From contig JAHBVL010000004.1 in the NCBI GenBank assembly GCA_019637585.1, positions 310,001-374,000 of the forward strand: a stretch of 64,000 nt of DNA. The letters are read 5' to 3'. The notes under the pieces were generated by a model. That model was not told the DNA's origin. It did no database searches and worked only from the letters and a program-made list of their open reading frames with translations. The position numbers and the translations under genes are program-made. The stretch's first letter is position 1; every line of letters starts with the position of its first letter. The stretch is from Thermomicrobiales bacterium. Lineage in GTDB: Bacteria; Chloroflexota; Chloroflexia; Thermomicrobiales; UBA6265. Positions 34,457 to 44,048 of the stretch are shown one piece after another.

Positions 34457-36127
34457 CTAGATGCCGGCCGCCATTCCTTCGGCACGCGGATCGGAACCGC
34501 CGGCCAGCACGCCCGTTTCCGGATCGCGGGAGATCACCTGCACCGACCCGAATTGCGCCCACGGCTCCTGCACGATGACCGTATGCCCCCGCTCTTTCAG
34601 TCCGGCGATCGCTTCCTCGCCAACCTGCGCCTCGATCTTCACATCGTAGGGATTGCCCATATCGATCGGATAAGTCGCCGGGAACATCGACCAGCGCGGC
34701 ACTTCGGTCGCTGCCTGGGCATCGAGTCCGGCATCGAGCAGACCGGTGATCGTCTGCAGATTCCACTGTGGCTGACTGTCGCCTCCCGGCGTGCCGCCGA
34801 CGAGGAAGGGCGTGCCTGTGCTGTCGCCGATCATGTAGCAGTTGAGGGTGTGCATGGTCTTTTTGCCCGGGGCGTAGATGTTCGGATGCCCTTCTTCGAG
34901 CGAGAAGCAATGCCCGGCCCGGTTGTTCAGCACAATGCCGGTGTCGCCAGCAACGACGCAGCTGCCGAATGCCGCCGAGACCGAGATGATCATCGACACC
35001 ATCATGCCGTCTTTGTCGATAGCGCAGAGATAGGTGGTGTCGCTTTCGGTCATCGTGCCACCCGGCACAACCGTGGATGCCTTGTCCGGATCGAGCGAGA
35101 GCCGCCGTTTGTCCGCCCATGGCTTGCCGATCAGCGTTTCGATCGGAAAATCGACGAAGGTGGGATCGCCGCCGTAGGCGCGCCGGTCGGCGAAGGCGAG
35201 CTTGAGCGCTTCGACCTGATAGTGAATCCCCTGCGCGGAATCGATCCCGATATCGCCCAGTTTGAAGGGCTCGACGATGTTGAGCGCTTCCAGCAGCACC
35301 AGACCTGGCGTTGGGTAGCCCGTTTCGAAAATGGTGTAGTCGCGATAGGTGGTGGTGATCGGCGGGGTGACGGTGGCCATATGATCCGCGAAATCGGATG
35401 CCTCCAGCTTGCCGCCGAGCCCTTGCAGGGCGTTCGTCACGGCTTCACCGAGGTGCCCGTTGTAGAAAACCGCGTCACCTTCCATCGCCAGGGTGTGGAT
35501 GGTTTTTCCGAGGTCAGGCGCCTTGAGCAGCTCGCCTGCCTGTGGAATCCTGTCATCGGGGAAGAACATCGCTTTCGACGCTGGGTAGAGTGACAACTTC
35601 TCCCTGCAGCTCTCGAGATGCCGCACCAGTGTGGGATTGACTGGATAGCCGTCGTGCGCATATTTCATCGCCAATCCGGCCAGCTCTTCCATCGGTTTGG
35701 TGCCATACATTCTATGCAACTCGCCGATTCCCGCCGGGAATCCGGGCACCGCCGGTGACAGCGGGCCTTGCTGAGGCATGACCCGACCGCCATCATCCCC
35801 ATGCTCTTTCATGAACTCGAAGGAAGCGTTGCGCGGACCGATGCCACTGCTGAGCACGGAAACAGGATCGTCTCCCGGTTTGGACACAATCGCGAAGAGA
35901 TCTCCGCCGACGCCGCAGGCTGCCGGCATGACCACCGAGGCCGTCCAGGCGCCCGCGATGGTGGCGTCGACCGCGTTGCCTCCGTGGGCGAGCGCATTCA
36001 GGATCGAGGAGGTCACCAGATAGTGCTGTCCCGCTCCCATACCCAGTGTCGAGAGGACGGGCGTGCCGTGCCGGCGTCGCGCGTGAGGAAAGGGAACTGA
36101 TGCGTTTCGGGGAAAACCAGGTGTCAC
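34457..36127 (-). CDS. ggt: Gamma-glutamyltransferase family protein
   Basis: A 556-residue Ntn hydrolase of the GGT family, which cleaves or transfers gamma-glutamyl groups. The autocleavage/nucleophile region reads ESDTTYLCAIDKDG, the conserved TTH being TTY here. NNRAGHCFS and GGTPGGDSQPQWNLQ match the substrate-pocket segments of the family. GTG 36127 follows CCGGAGG with a 5-nt gap, so the longer open frame back to 36391, which runs into the HD gene on the other strand, is not coding. No signal peptide is seen, so it would act in the cytosol. Confidence 0.87.
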   Translation of the reverse strand: MTPGFPRNASVPFPHARRRHGTPVLSTLGMGAGQHYLVTSSILNALAHGGNAVDATIAGAWTASVVMPAACGVGGDLFAIVSKPGDDPVSVLSSGIGPRNASFEFMKEHGDDGGRVMPQQGPLSPAVPGFPAGIGELHRMYGTKPMEELAGLAMKYAHDGYPVNPTLVRHLESCREKLSLYPASKAMFFPDDRIPQAGELLKAPDLGKTIHTLAMEGDAVFYNGHLGEAVTNALQGLGGKLEASDFADHMATVTPPITTTYRDYTIFETGYPTPGLVLLEALNIVEPFKLGDIGIDSAQGIHYQVEALKLAFADRRAYGGDPTFVDFPIETLIGKPWADKRRLSLDPDKASTVVPGGTMTESDTTYLCAIDKDGMMVSMIISVSAAFGSCVVAGDTGIVLNNRAGHCFSLEEGHPNIYAPGKKTMHTLNCYMIGDSTGTPFLVGGTPGGDSQPQWNLQTITGLLDAGLDAQAATEVPRWSMFPATYPIDMGNPYDVKIEAQVGEEAIAGLKERGHTVIVQEPWAQFGSVQVISRDPETGVLAGGSDPRAEGMAAGI

Positions 36128-36238
36128 GAGAACCTCCGGTGGTGCTGGCGCCGTTTCGGCGACGAAAGCGACTCGATCATGCGACAGTATCACCGAATGA
36201 GCGTCCGTGCTGGAATCACCACGGGAAGCGGGAAGTCG

Positions 36239-36901
36239 ATGCGGAATGAACAAGCGCCGGATCAGCCGTCCGACCGCGCCGATGCCTATGCCGAATTCTT
36301 TCGATCGGCCGGATTCCTGAAAGGAATCAAGCGAACCGGCTGGGTCGATCGTGATATCCCGCTGGAACAGGTGGAATCGGTCGCCGCGCATTCATGGCGG
36401 GTTGCGCTGATGGCATGGTTGCTGGCGGCAGAGGTCGATGGGATCGATCGCAACCGCGTGTTGTTGCTTGCCTTGTTGCATGACCTCGCCGAATCGGTGA
36501 CGGGCGATCTGCCTCCCTACGATCCGGATGCCTTGCCGGCTCCGGACGATCCTGAACGGCGGCAGTCGTTCGAACATCGCCAAATCATGCCGGAGGATCG
36601 CAAACGAGCCAAGCAAGCGGCTGAGGATGCGGCGATTCTCGCGCTGATCGCCGAGCTGCCCGAACCAGTGGCGGCGGATATCGCATCGCTCTGGCAGGAA
36701 ATGAGCGAGCGAAGCACCCCTGAATCCCGTTTCGTCAAAGAGATCGACCGGCTGGAGACATTTCTGCAATCGCGGGAGTACCTTGCGGAGTTCCCCGGGT
36801 TGCCGGTGTTGTCATTTCTGCTCGAAGTGCTGGAAGAGCTGAGCACGCCGGTGTTGCAGCAGGTTCGGGACGCGATTATCCCCACCCCTCAGGACGAGTG
36901 A
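36239..36901 (+). CDS. HD-domain phosphohydrolase
   Basis: A 220-residue HD-domain protein. The metal-binding pattern is H in SVAAHSWRVALMAW, HD in LLALLHDLAESVTGDLPPYDP, and a later Asp/Glu in KEIDRLETFLQ. This is the layout of YfbR-like 5'-nucleotidases/HDDC2 proteins. ATG 36239 follows GGGAAG and yields a family-like N-terminus. The 3' end overlaps the convergent NYN gene by 26 bp. Confidence 0.85.
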   Translation: MRNEQAPDQPSDRADAYAEFFRSAGFLKGIKRTGWVDRDIPLEQVESVAAHSWRVALMAWLLAAEVDGIDRNRVLLLALLHDLAESVTGDLPPYDPDALPAPDDPERRQSFEHRQIMPEDRKRAKQAAEDAAILALIAELPEPVAADIASLWQEMSERSTPESRFVKEIDRLETFLQSREYLAEFPGLPVLSFLLEVLEELSTPVLQQVRDAIIPTPQDE

Positions 36902-37562
36902 TCCGGCCATGGGCGTCGGTCATCTCCACAGGGAATTGGGCCGCGGCCAGTGCTTTCAGGGTGACTTTCCGGTATTCGACATTCGGAATCTGGGTGAGAT
37001 GCCAGGCCATGGAAACCTGCGGATTCAGCAGGATCGACGCGCGACCCAGTTCCTCGCACACCAGTCGCAACGGCGCCGCGAGATCGGAGTCGTTGGAAAC
37101 GATCACCGCGATATCGCATCGCTCGCGAAACGCATCGGCCACCAGCCAGGTGGCCAGGTTGACGTCTGAACCCTTTTCTTCAGGGATGACCACCCACTCC
37201 TGGCGCAGGGGTTCGGCGTAGATCGCCCTGGATGGTGCTGGTTCAGCAGCATACCGGCGCTTCTTGTGAATCAGAAACTGCCCTTCATGCAGCGTCAAAT
37301 GCTCGATCGAGCAGAGGGCGCGCAGATACTCATGCTGCTTGGCGGGGGCGTCCGGGTCGACGGGAGTTGGTTTGAGCCTTGCGGTGAAATAGCGTATCTG
37401 CACGATATCCAGGGCGGGAAACATCAATTGACAGTATTTGCCCAGATCGAGCCATTTGTACTTGCGCCAGTTGTGGGGTCTGGCCAGATTATTGAAGCAT
37501 CCGTTGTAGAAGTTGAATCCGTCGAAGTAAACGATCGCCCGCGGACGGCCCTGAGGAGGCAT
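36876..37562 (-). CDS. NYN-domain (PIN-like) ribonuclease-type protein
   Basis: A 228-residue protein of the NYN/LabA-like family, predicted metal-dependent ribonucleases. The acidic motif positions are seen in AIVYFDGFNFYNGC, EEKGSDVNLATWLVADAF and VIVSNDSDLAAPLRLVCEEL. The length fits a stand-alone NYN protein. It may be part of the small accessory stretch that follows, which has lower GC and poorly conserved small genes. Confidence 0.87.
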   Translation of the reverse strand: MPPQGRPRAIVYFDGFNFYNGCFNNLARPHNWRKYKWLDLGKYCQLMFPALDIVQIRYFTARLKPTPVDPDAPAKQHEYLRALCSIEHLTLHEGQFLIHKKRRYAAEPAPSRAIYAEPLRQEWVVIPEEKGSDVNLATWLVADAFRERCDIAVIVSNDSDLAAPLRLVCEELGRASILLNPQVSMAWHLTQIPNVEYRKVTLKALAAAQFPVEMTDAHGRITRPEGWG

Positions 37563-37678
37563 GCGCCAGTCCTTTCACCAGGAAATGCGAAGACCGCCCG
37601 GAGGCGGCCATCGCGCCCTGCCGTGGTGGCGACAGGGGAAGTGATTCAGTATAGCAAGAACGGGTCAGAAAGGGATCG

Positions 37679-38008
37679 TCAGGCAGTCAGCGTTGCTTTC
37701 TCGACCTCTGCAAGGCTCGGCCATTCGCTCGTAGAATCTGCCGCGAACTGTAGCCACGACCGGCGCAGCGAAGTGCCGAGGCTCACATTTGTGAATGCCT
37801 CAGGGCTGTCTTGCCACTGGTAGAGGAGATTCTGGATGCGCCAGCCGAGTCGAAGTGCCGCCGAATCGGCAGCCATCCGAGCCTCCCACGACGCGTTCAT
37901 AAACCACGTGTTGAATTCTCCAATTGAAACGACGCCTCCCTCCAGTTTGCCGATGTACTCGGAAAGTCTGACGAGCAGCGCGTCGCTATTTCGATGGGAC
38001 TCACGCAT
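37679..38008 (-). CDS. Small hypothetical protein
   Basis: A 109-residue predicted protein, mostly helical (IGEFNTWFMNASWEARMAADSAALRLGWRIQNLLYQW). Composition and helix pattern look protein-like, but I recognise no family. The start codon at 38008 overlaps, on the opposite strand, the start of the next predicted gene. The ribosome-binding site is weak. Confidence 0.45.
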   Translation of the reverse strand: MRESHRNSDALLVRLSEYIGKLEGGVVSIGEFNTWFMNASWEARMAADSAALRLGWRIQNLLYQWQDSPEAFTNVSLGTSLRRSWLQFAADSTSEWPSLAEVEKATLTA

Positions 38009-38309
38009 GGTTCAGAACCTGTTCAATCACCTTGAACTCATCGATCTGGCAAGAGCAAAGGAGTACGGCGCATTTTGTCTGGATTGGACTCCCGCCGCGA
38101 ACGCTTCGCTGGGTCGGAACGTCGTTTCAGTCCTGCTCAGATTCGTGTCACCGAATCAGGAAGTTGCCTTTGACGTCCATGGCTATTTTACACCCGAAGT
38201 TACACTGCTTGGTTCTGGCATGCTGGATCCGAAGTCAATCGTGTTCAACCGGGCAGTTCACATTGCGGCGACCCACGTGACAACGCCGGTTCCTGTCGAG
38301 CCCTTGTAG
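38007..38309 (+). CDS. Possible small hypothetical protein
   Basis: A 100-residue open frame (ATG 38007) with a plausible beta-rich sequence (NVVSVLLRFVSPNQEVAFDVHGYFTPEVTLLG). No family is recognised and no clear ribosome-binding site precedes it. Its start codon overlaps that of the divergent small gene, which makes at least one of the two starts suspect. Confidence 0.3.
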   Translation: MVQNLFNHLELIDLARAKEYGAFCLDWTPAANASLGRNVVSVLLRFVSPNQEVAFDVHGYFTPEVTLLGSGMLDPKSIVFNRAVHIAATHVTTPVPVEPL

Positions 38310-38632
38310 GTAAAGACCTCGCTCGAAATGTGTCCGTGCTGCCGCCCGAAGTCACGTGATACCCTTCGATCACTTGAGCAAAATATTTGTACGGCGATTC
38401 GCGAGTTCCATTCTCAACCAGATAGGAGTGCGGGCGGCGGAACTACCGCCAATGCGCCATTCACCGATGCCGAACCAGTCACCGCTGCTCAGCAGTCAAT
38501 GTTCGAAAAGATTGCGATGGAACGCATCCTGCCGGGATAACACGATATCGTGGCCGGGACAGGTAACGCCTCTCGCGATTGGTCGGCTAACCCAGTCCGG
38601 AACTGTTGCAGATCCTGCAACAACTGAATCTC
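38310..38632. other. Gene-poor stretch
   Basis: About 320 bp of lower GC than its surroundings. Short open frames on the plus strand have unlikely amino-acid composition and no ribosome-binding sites. I see no repeat, RNA gene or clear promoter here; it may be degraded accessory DNA. Confidence 0.5.
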
Positions 38633-39925
38633 CTAGAACGCCGGTAACATCCCCCGCTCATCGAATGGCATCTCGGTGAAGTCGCTAAGCGCGGTGACTT
38701 TGCCCGTCGCCTCCAGCTCGGGCCAGAGCGGCTCGGAAATCCAGAGGTGTTCGACGTCTTTGGTGTTCGGGATTCTTGCGATCCTGGCGGTCTCGGTCCT
38801 GGTGTGCATGGCGCTGCCGATGGCCAGATAGAGCGCCTGCCGGTCGTTGTCGATGACCATCGGCATGCGTCCGCCCGCCGGGTACTTCGACGTGATGACG
38901 TTCATGTAGGTGAAGACCGGATCGACCTTATCCGCCAGCTGCTTCAACACGAAATCGCCAAGCCCGACACCGGTGGCATTGCCTTCTGTATCCGGCGTCA
39001 GGTCGCGGAAGATGACCCGGTGGATCTCTGGTTTGGGGATGATCTCGCTCTTCAGCAACTCGCCGGAGACATCCCGGTTGATCACATTGGGGTCGGCGCC
39101 GTCGCCGCTGATGTCCTTGCCGATCTGATCGACGAAAAGGACGTCGATTCGCTCGCCGGGCAACCGTCCCATCCGCTCGCGGGCGATCCTGAGCAGCTCG
39201 ATCTCCCGCTGGTGAATGCGGGGTCCAGGGATCGCCTCGATCAAGCTAAGGTGACTGTGCCCGTTTTCCACAATGCCGATACCGAACGCCATGTTGACAT
39301 GACTGATGGTGAAACGGCCGACCGCGGGGATGAGCCGGTGGAAGTCCGGGAAGCCGTGACCGTGGAAGGTGTCGGCCCCCTTCTGCTTGCCGAGACCGAT
39401 GGAGATCATCTTCATCAGGCCGGATTCGATCGGTCCGTGGAAGTCGGTGTGCGGTTTGATGCGGCCGACCGGAATCACCATATCCGCGTCGTACGCGTTC
39501 TTGTCGAAGTAGACGGGCACGTCGCCATCGGCCTCGCCGAGCAGCACAGTTTCCATACTCGACCGAATCGGGCATCCCATCGCCTCTTCGACGACGCCGT
39601 AGTGCGCGATGAGTTCGCGCTGTCCTTCGGCCGTCGCTCCGCCATGACTGCCCATGGCGGGGACGATGAAGGGGTCGCCCCCATACACTCGCACCTGATC
39701 GACGATCGCTTTTGTGATGTCCGCGATCCGGTGAACGCCGCGGCTGCCGCAGGTGATGGCTACCGTCGCGCCGGGCGTAATCGAGTCGCCAATGCCGGGT
39801 TTGGCGAATTCGGCCGCCACCGCGGCGGCGACATCGCCAATCTCCTCGCTGTTCAGCTCCTGGCGCACCAGCCGCCAGCGAGGCAGCTCTCCGCGAATGA
39901 ATACGTTCAAACCGTCGAGAGACAT
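38633..39925 (-). CDS. LarA/DUF2088-family (lactate racemase-like) protein
   Basis: A 430-residue protein with the lactate racemase N-terminal domain (PF09861-type). It shows GSRGVHRIADITKAIVDQ, PFIVPAMGSHGGATAEGQ, VIPVGRIKPHTDFHG and the ESGLMKMISIGLGKQKGA strand-helix. LarA itself uses a pincer nickel cofactor; residues equivalent to its active-site histidines and lysine are seen (GRIKPHTDFHG), but the reaction here may be different. ATG 39925 follows CAGGAG. The open frame that extends to 40648 is antisense to the next gene and is not coding. Confidence 0.83.
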   Translation of the reverse strand: MSLDGLNVFIRGELPRWRLVRQELNSEEIGDVAAAVAAEFAKPGIGDSITPGATVAITCGSRGVHRIADITKAIVDQVRVYGGDPFIVPAMGSHGGATAEGQRELIAHYGVVEEAMGCPIRSSMETVLLGEADGDVPVYFDKNAYDADMVIPVGRIKPHTDFHGPIESGLMKMISIGLGKQKGADTFHGHGFPDFHRLIPAVGRFTISHVNMAFGIGIVENGHSHLSLIEAIPGPRIHQREIELLRIARERMGRLPGERIDVLFVDQIGKDISGDGADPNVINRDVSGELLKSEIIPKPEIHRVIFRDLTPDTEGNATGVGLGDFVLKQLADKVDPVFTYMNVITSKYPAGGRMPMVIDNDRQALYLAIGSAMHTRTETARIARIPNTKDVEHLWISEPLWPELEATGKVTALSDFTEMPFDERGMLPAF

Positions 39926-40054
39926 GGCATCTGGCTCCTGTTGAAACCGTATGGGTTGGTCCCGCACTATCCCGTCCGGGGGCAACGTGCCAATCATCGA
40001 CCAAACCCGCATATGATTCTGCCATGGTGTTGAGGAAGAACGCAGGAGATTGCC

Positions 40055-41395
40055 GTGGCTCTGTTGGAACAGCTCGAGAATACGATCGTTGAACAGATGG
40101 AGCGCTGGGAGGTGCCGGGCATCGCGGTCGGCATTCTCCACGACGGCCAGATCGAATTCGTCGGTCATGGCGTGGCCAATGTGGAGACGGGAGCGCCGGT
40201 CGCACCGGAAACGCTCTTCCAGGTCGGTTCGATCAGCAAGGTGTTCACCGCCACTTTGTTGATGACGCTCGTCGACGAAGGTCGCGTCGATGTCGATGCG
40301 CCGGTGGTGACCTATGTGCCGGAGCTCGTGTTGCGCGATTCGGCTGCCCGGGAGGCCATCACCCTCCGGCACCTGCTCACCCACACGGCGGGATTCTTCG
40401 GAGACCGGTTCGACGATCATGGCGAGGGTGACGATGCCCTGGCCCGAGCGGTTGCCGCATTCGCCGATCTGCCCCAGCAGACGCCGCCAGGTGAAACCTG
40501 GACCTACTGCAACGCCGGAATCGACCTGGTGGGCCGGGTGATCGAGAATGTGCTCGGAACCACCTTCGAATCGGCCATGCGGACTCGCGTTTTCGAGCCG
40601 TTGGGGCTGGAGCGGTCCACGTACTTCGCCCGTGAGGCGATTCTTCACTCAGTGGCCGCCGGCCATGCTGGCGGAGGAGGGGAGCCGGTTCGCACCGTTG
40701 CTCCCTGGCCCGTGCCGCGGCGCACCAATCCGGCGGGGGGCGTCGTTTCGAATGTCCTGGAACTGATTCGATTCGCCGGGTGTCACCTCAATGATGGATC
40801 GGTCGGTCCGGCCCGGATCATCACGGCCGATGCGGCGATACGCATGCGCACCATCCAGACCGTGGCCGATTTCGGCCGCAGCTGGGGGTTCGGCTGGTTG
40901 ATGCGACCGGTTGGCGACACCCACACCGTCGAACATGGCGGAGCCACGAATGGCTTCACCGCCAGACTCCTGACCGTGCCCGAGCGAACCTTCGCCATTG
41001 CCGTGCTGACGAATTCAGATAATGGCAGCGCCGCTCACGGCGCTATCGCCAACGCCGCACTGAAGCAATTCCTCGATCTCGCGTCGCCAGAACTGCCGTC
41101 GGTGACCGTGGCTCCGGAAGCGGTGCAGGCGCTCCAGGGTCACTTCCGCCATGATCTGGCGGATATCACATTCTCGGTCGACGGCAACGGTCTGGTGATG
41201 AACAGGGTCGATCACGAACCATTCCGGAGCGAGGACGAAGTCATTCCTCCCGCCCGGGCTCGGGCGCTTTCGGCGTCTGAACTCGTGATCGAGGAAGGGA
41301 TCTACGAGGGAGTCGTTGCTGAGTTCTTCTGGAATGCGGACGGATCGCCCCGGTTCATTCGGATCGGTGGGCGTTTGGGATTCCCCGTCGATTGA
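40055..41395 (+). CDS. Serine hydrolase, class C beta-lactamase/esterase family
   Basis: A 446-residue cytosolic-looking serine hydrolase with the penicillin-binding fold. The catalytic SxxK is in QVGSISKVFTATLL, the YxN in WTYCNAGIDLVG and the HxG in TVEHGGATNGF. A C-terminal lipocalin-like extension follows (FRHDLADITFSVDGNGLVMN). GTG 40055 follows AGGAGA. No signal peptide is seen. Esterase or peptidase activity is more likely than antibiotic resistance, given the missing export signal. Confidence 0.87.
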   Translation: MALLEQLENTIVEQMERWEVPGIAVGILHDGQIEFVGHGVANVETGAPVAPETLFQVGSISKVFTATLLMTLVDEGRVDVDAPVVTYVPELVLRDSAAREAITLRHLLTHTAGFFGDRFDDHGEGDDALARAVAAFADLPQQTPPGETWTYCNAGIDLVGRVIENVLGTTFESAMRTRVFEPLGLERSTYFAREAILHSVAAGHAGGGGEPVRTVAPWPVPRRTNPAGGVVSNVLELIRFAGCHLNDGSVGPARIITADAAIRMRTIQTVADFGRSWGFGWLMRPVGDTHTVEHGGATNGFTARLLTVPERTFAIAVLTNSDNGSAAHGAIANAALKQFLDLASPELPSVTVAPEAVQALQGHFRHDLADITFSVDGNGLVMNRVDHEPFRSEDEVIPPARARALSASELVIEEGIYEGVVAEFFWNADGSPRFIRIGGRLGFPVD

Positions 41396-41520
41396 CAACC
41401 CGGCCGCCCGGATGATGCACCGGCGCCGCCGAGTTGTCCGGGCTGGATCGCTCTACATAACTATTGGCTCGTGCCCTCCCTGACCTTCGCTGGAGCGTCG
41501 ACTGCTGCGGCAGGAGATTC

Positions 41521-41649
41521 CTCGACAAGCTCGGAATGACATGCTCTTGGATGGGGTCAGAACATCGACAAGCTCGGAATGACGTGCTCCTGGATGGGGC
41601 CAGAATATCGACAAGCTCGGAATGACGTGCTCTTGGATGGGGCCAGAGT
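41521..41649. repeat. Three tandem 43-bp repeats
   Basis: Units at 41521-41563, 41564-41606 and 41607-41649 differ at only a few positions. The region just before (41475-41520) resembles the loop and arm of the ~100-bp hairpin family (gactgctgcggcaggagat). No spacers are present, so it is not a CRISPR array. It lies between convergent genes. Confidence 0.93.
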
Positions 41650-41665
41650 ATCTATGAAGCGTGCT

Positions 41666-42937
41666 CTAGCCAGTGCTGGCTGACGGCTCGGTTGTCGCTT
41701 CGGGGGAAACAATTTGTGCCGGGTCGGCAATGACCTCCCGGGAATCGGTGGCTGGCCCGAACACGACCTCCACGACGCCATGGTCCTGCATCGCGGCTTC
41801 GGAAACTGGGGGGACATCCCGATTGCCGGTGGCAATGAGCGCCAGCCGCTGGATGACTTCGTGGGCCCGTCCGTCCCAGATCAGACCCTCGGAGAGTGCG
41901 GCCAGCACGCGCGGTTCGCCCGGGGTGAAGATGATGCCGACGTCATGGACGGCGTGGATGAGGTTCCCTGGTTTGTTGGCCACGGTGAATCGTGAATCGA
42001 GCAAGACCGGAATCCGGTCGTCGATCTCCTGCAAGCGGAGAATCGAGAGAATCTGCGCGCTGACGTAGGGACTGACGACCGTTCCATTGATCAACCCCAG
42101 CTGGTACGAGGCCATGTCCATGGCGGTCGTCAGGTTCACGGGTCCGGACGATGTGAACTGATCCATGACAAACGACTCGGCGACTGCCGCTTCGCCTGCC
42201 GAACTGTCTGCTCCCGGAGTCGGGGGCCAGAGCGAGGTGGTTGTGGGGTCTACATAAAAGTACGTTTGGGTCATCCCGGACTGGCGCGCGGTTTCGGTGA
42301 GCGACTGCCAGTCGGTGAACCGGAGCAACGCTCTCGCCGAGACATTGCTGGAGTAATCGCCGACGTAGTAGAGAAAATCCCGAACGGTGGCCGTGCCGCC
42401 GATATCCGCGGCAGTGAAGTAGGTGTCGCCATCCTCTCCATCCTGGAAGAGCGCGGGTTCGAGGAGAATCTCCTGATCGAGCGAGATTTCGCCACGTTCG
42501 ACCCGTTTGAGGATGTCGGCCATCACGACGAGTTTGTAGAGACTGGCGGTCACGAAGGGGATCGTCGAGTTGCGGGAGTAGAGGACCTCGCCTTCGGCGT
42601 CGAGAATCACGACCCCGAATACCCCGTCTTCCTGGTCGATCAGGTTGTCGGCAACGGTCGCGAGATCGGCGGGCCAATCGTCGGTGTACGGAATCGGCGT
42701 GTTGGTCGGCTCCGGTGTGAAGGTCGGCGTTGGTTCCGGGGTTGGTGATCGGCTGATGGATACGGGCGTCTGAATCTCAGGCGTTTCGCCGGAATTCATC
42801 GAGATCTCGCCCGGCCCACCGCTCCCTGCCGTGCCGCAGCCGGCCAGGAGGAGAAGCGCCAGGCAGACCACAGCAAGGGCACTCACCCCGCGGTCCTGCC
42901 GGTACGGTTTCTCGTTCGTTCGATTCAGACGCAGCAT
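41666..42937 (-). CDS. Lipoprotein with class A beta-lactamase-like domain
   Basis: A 423-residue predicted lipoprotein. The signal peptide ends in a lipobox (LLLLAGCG). A Pro/Thr-rich linker follows (TPEPTPTFTPEPTNTPIP), then a class A beta-lactamase-type domain with SxxK in TASLYKLVV, an SxN in VGDYSSNVSA and a KPG in FTVANKPGNL where KTG is normal. It would sit on the outer face of the membrane. D,D-peptidase or beta-lactamase action is possible but the altered KTG makes it uncertain. ATG 42937 precedes the signal peptide. Confidence 0.82.
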   Translation of the reverse strand: MLRLNRTNEKPYRQDRGVSALAVVCLALLLLAGCGTAGSGGPGEISMNSGETPEIQTPVSISRSPTPEPTPTFTPEPTNTPIPYTDDWPADLATVADNLIDQEDGVFGVVILDAEGEVLYSRNSTIPFVTASLYKLVVMADILKRVERGEISLDQEILLEPALFQDGEDGDTYFTAADIGGTATVRDFLYYVGDYSSNVSARALLRFTDWQSLTETARQSGMTQTYFYVDPTTTSLWPPTPGADSSAGEAAVAESFVMDQFTSSGPVNLTTAMDMASYQLGLINGTVVSPYVSAQILSILRLQEIDDRIPVLLDSRFTVANKPGNLIHAVHDVGIIFTPGEPRVLAALSEGLIWDGRAHEVIQRLALIATGNRDVPPVSEAAMQDHGVVEVVFGPATDSREVIADPAQIVSPEATTEPSASTG

Positions 42938-43137
42938 GTGACAAGCAGTGACGGGGAATCGTGCGGAAGCCGTCTTCCGAAACCCGGCGGGGCTCCCTCC
43001 AGCTCTCCTCGCAACGCGGGAGAGCCAAACCTCTGCCAGGGTGATCCTGAACAATCCGGGCCCAAGATTACCACCGGCGCCCGGTCACGTGCGCCCAAAA
43101 ACATTAAGGTTTCTCTCAGGATTTCTGCCCAGCCGAA

Positions 43138-43911
43138 TCATCGGAAATAGGCGTCACAGGCCCGCCCATTGCCGTCCGGGTCGAGATCATCCGCCATCTC
43201 CGGATAGAGATTCAGGAAATCCTGTGCCTGATCCTTGGTGTCGAAGAACGAGCAGACCAGCTCTTCATCCGAGTCGCTGATCGGCGTTTTCGTCCGGTCG
43301 ATCGGCGCCGTGTCGGGGACATCATCGTCTTCGAGGCCGGGATCGAGGCTGACCGACGCGTCGCATGTGGTCCACATGCCGCGGCCCTCTTTGATCGCCC
43401 GCCGTTCGGCGTCGTCGAGCCGTTCCTGATGTTTCAGGTTGGGTGGATAATCCCGCGCAACGGCGTAGCCCTCTTCCACCAGTTGCTCGTTGAGAAAGAC
43501 GACAGCGTGATCGCTGGTGCCAGTCACGTACCAGACGTAGCGCAGCAACCGGTCATTGGGGTCGACGGGATTGACATCGCGCTCGACCCAGATCTCATCG
43601 GCGCTGAGCAGCAGGCTTTCCGTTCGGTTGGTCGCCTCGGGACCGTAGCATTCGGGCTGATTACCGTAGGAATAGCTCGTTTCCGGTGTGTCGATACCGA
43701 TCAAGCGGATCCGGTCATAGTCCTTGCCCGGTCCGAGGTCGTAGTCCACATCAAAGGTGTCGCCATCGATCACCTTGACGAACTCGACCTGCACGGCCCC
43801 CGCCGGGATGACGTCCTTCTCGGTGTTTCTCTGGGCCGAGGCAGCGACACCCGACGCCAGCGCGACGATGATCAAGAGTGCGGCGAGCGCAGCGCGAAGT
43901 GAAGAGTTCAC
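43138..43911 (-). CDS. Secreted thermonuclease-family protein with C-terminal Excalibur-like motif
   Basis: A 257-residue exported nuclease. It has a signal peptide (LRAALAALLIIVALASGVAASAQ), then a staphylococcal-nuclease domain with KVIDGDTFDV, RIRLIGIDTPE (Arg, Asp and Glu of the active site) and DRLLRYVWYVTG. The C-terminus (DLDPDGNGRACDAYF) is an Excalibur-type calcium-binding motif. It likely degrades extracellular DNA or RNA. GTG 43911 follows AGGAA. Confidence 0.88.
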   Translation of the reverse strand: MNSSLRAALAALLIIVALASGVAASAQRNTEKDVIPAGAVQVEFVKVIDGDTFDVDYDLGPGKDYDRIRLIGIDTPETSYSYGNQPECYGPEATNRTESLLLSADEIWVERDVNPVDPNDRLLRYVWYVTGTSDHAVVFLNEQLVEEGYAVARDYPPNLKHQERLDDAERRAIKEGRGMWTTCDASVSLDPGLEDDDVPDTAPIDRTKTPISDSDEELVCSFFDTKDQAQDFLNLYPEMADDLDPDGNGRACDAYFR

Positions 43912-44048
43912 CGGTTCCTACCCATTCCTTCGATTGAATGCCAATCTCCTCATGCCCCAAAGCATACCCGCCGCAACGATTCCGGCGTCATGGTTGCTGC
44001 CATACTTCCGCGAATGCGTGTGGGTGATTTTTCGGGCAGGAGACTCTG

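Noticed and set aside
36128-36391. Upstream extension of gamma-glutamyltransferase
   Set aside because: It overlaps the HD gene on the opposite strand, and GTG 36127 has a strong CCGGAGG site.
38328-38679. Short plus-strand frames after 38310
   Set aside because: Composition is unlike proteins, no ribosome-binding sites, and one runs into the antisense of the LarA-like gene.
39926-40648. N-terminal extension of the LarA-like gene to 671 residues
   Set aside because: The extra stretch is antisense to the serine hydrolase gene at 40055, has a GC-rich shadow composition and lies upstream of a good CAGGAG-ATG start at 39925.
41521-41649. CRISPR array
   Set aside because: Three 43-bp units follow one another with no unique spacers and no cas gene is nearby.
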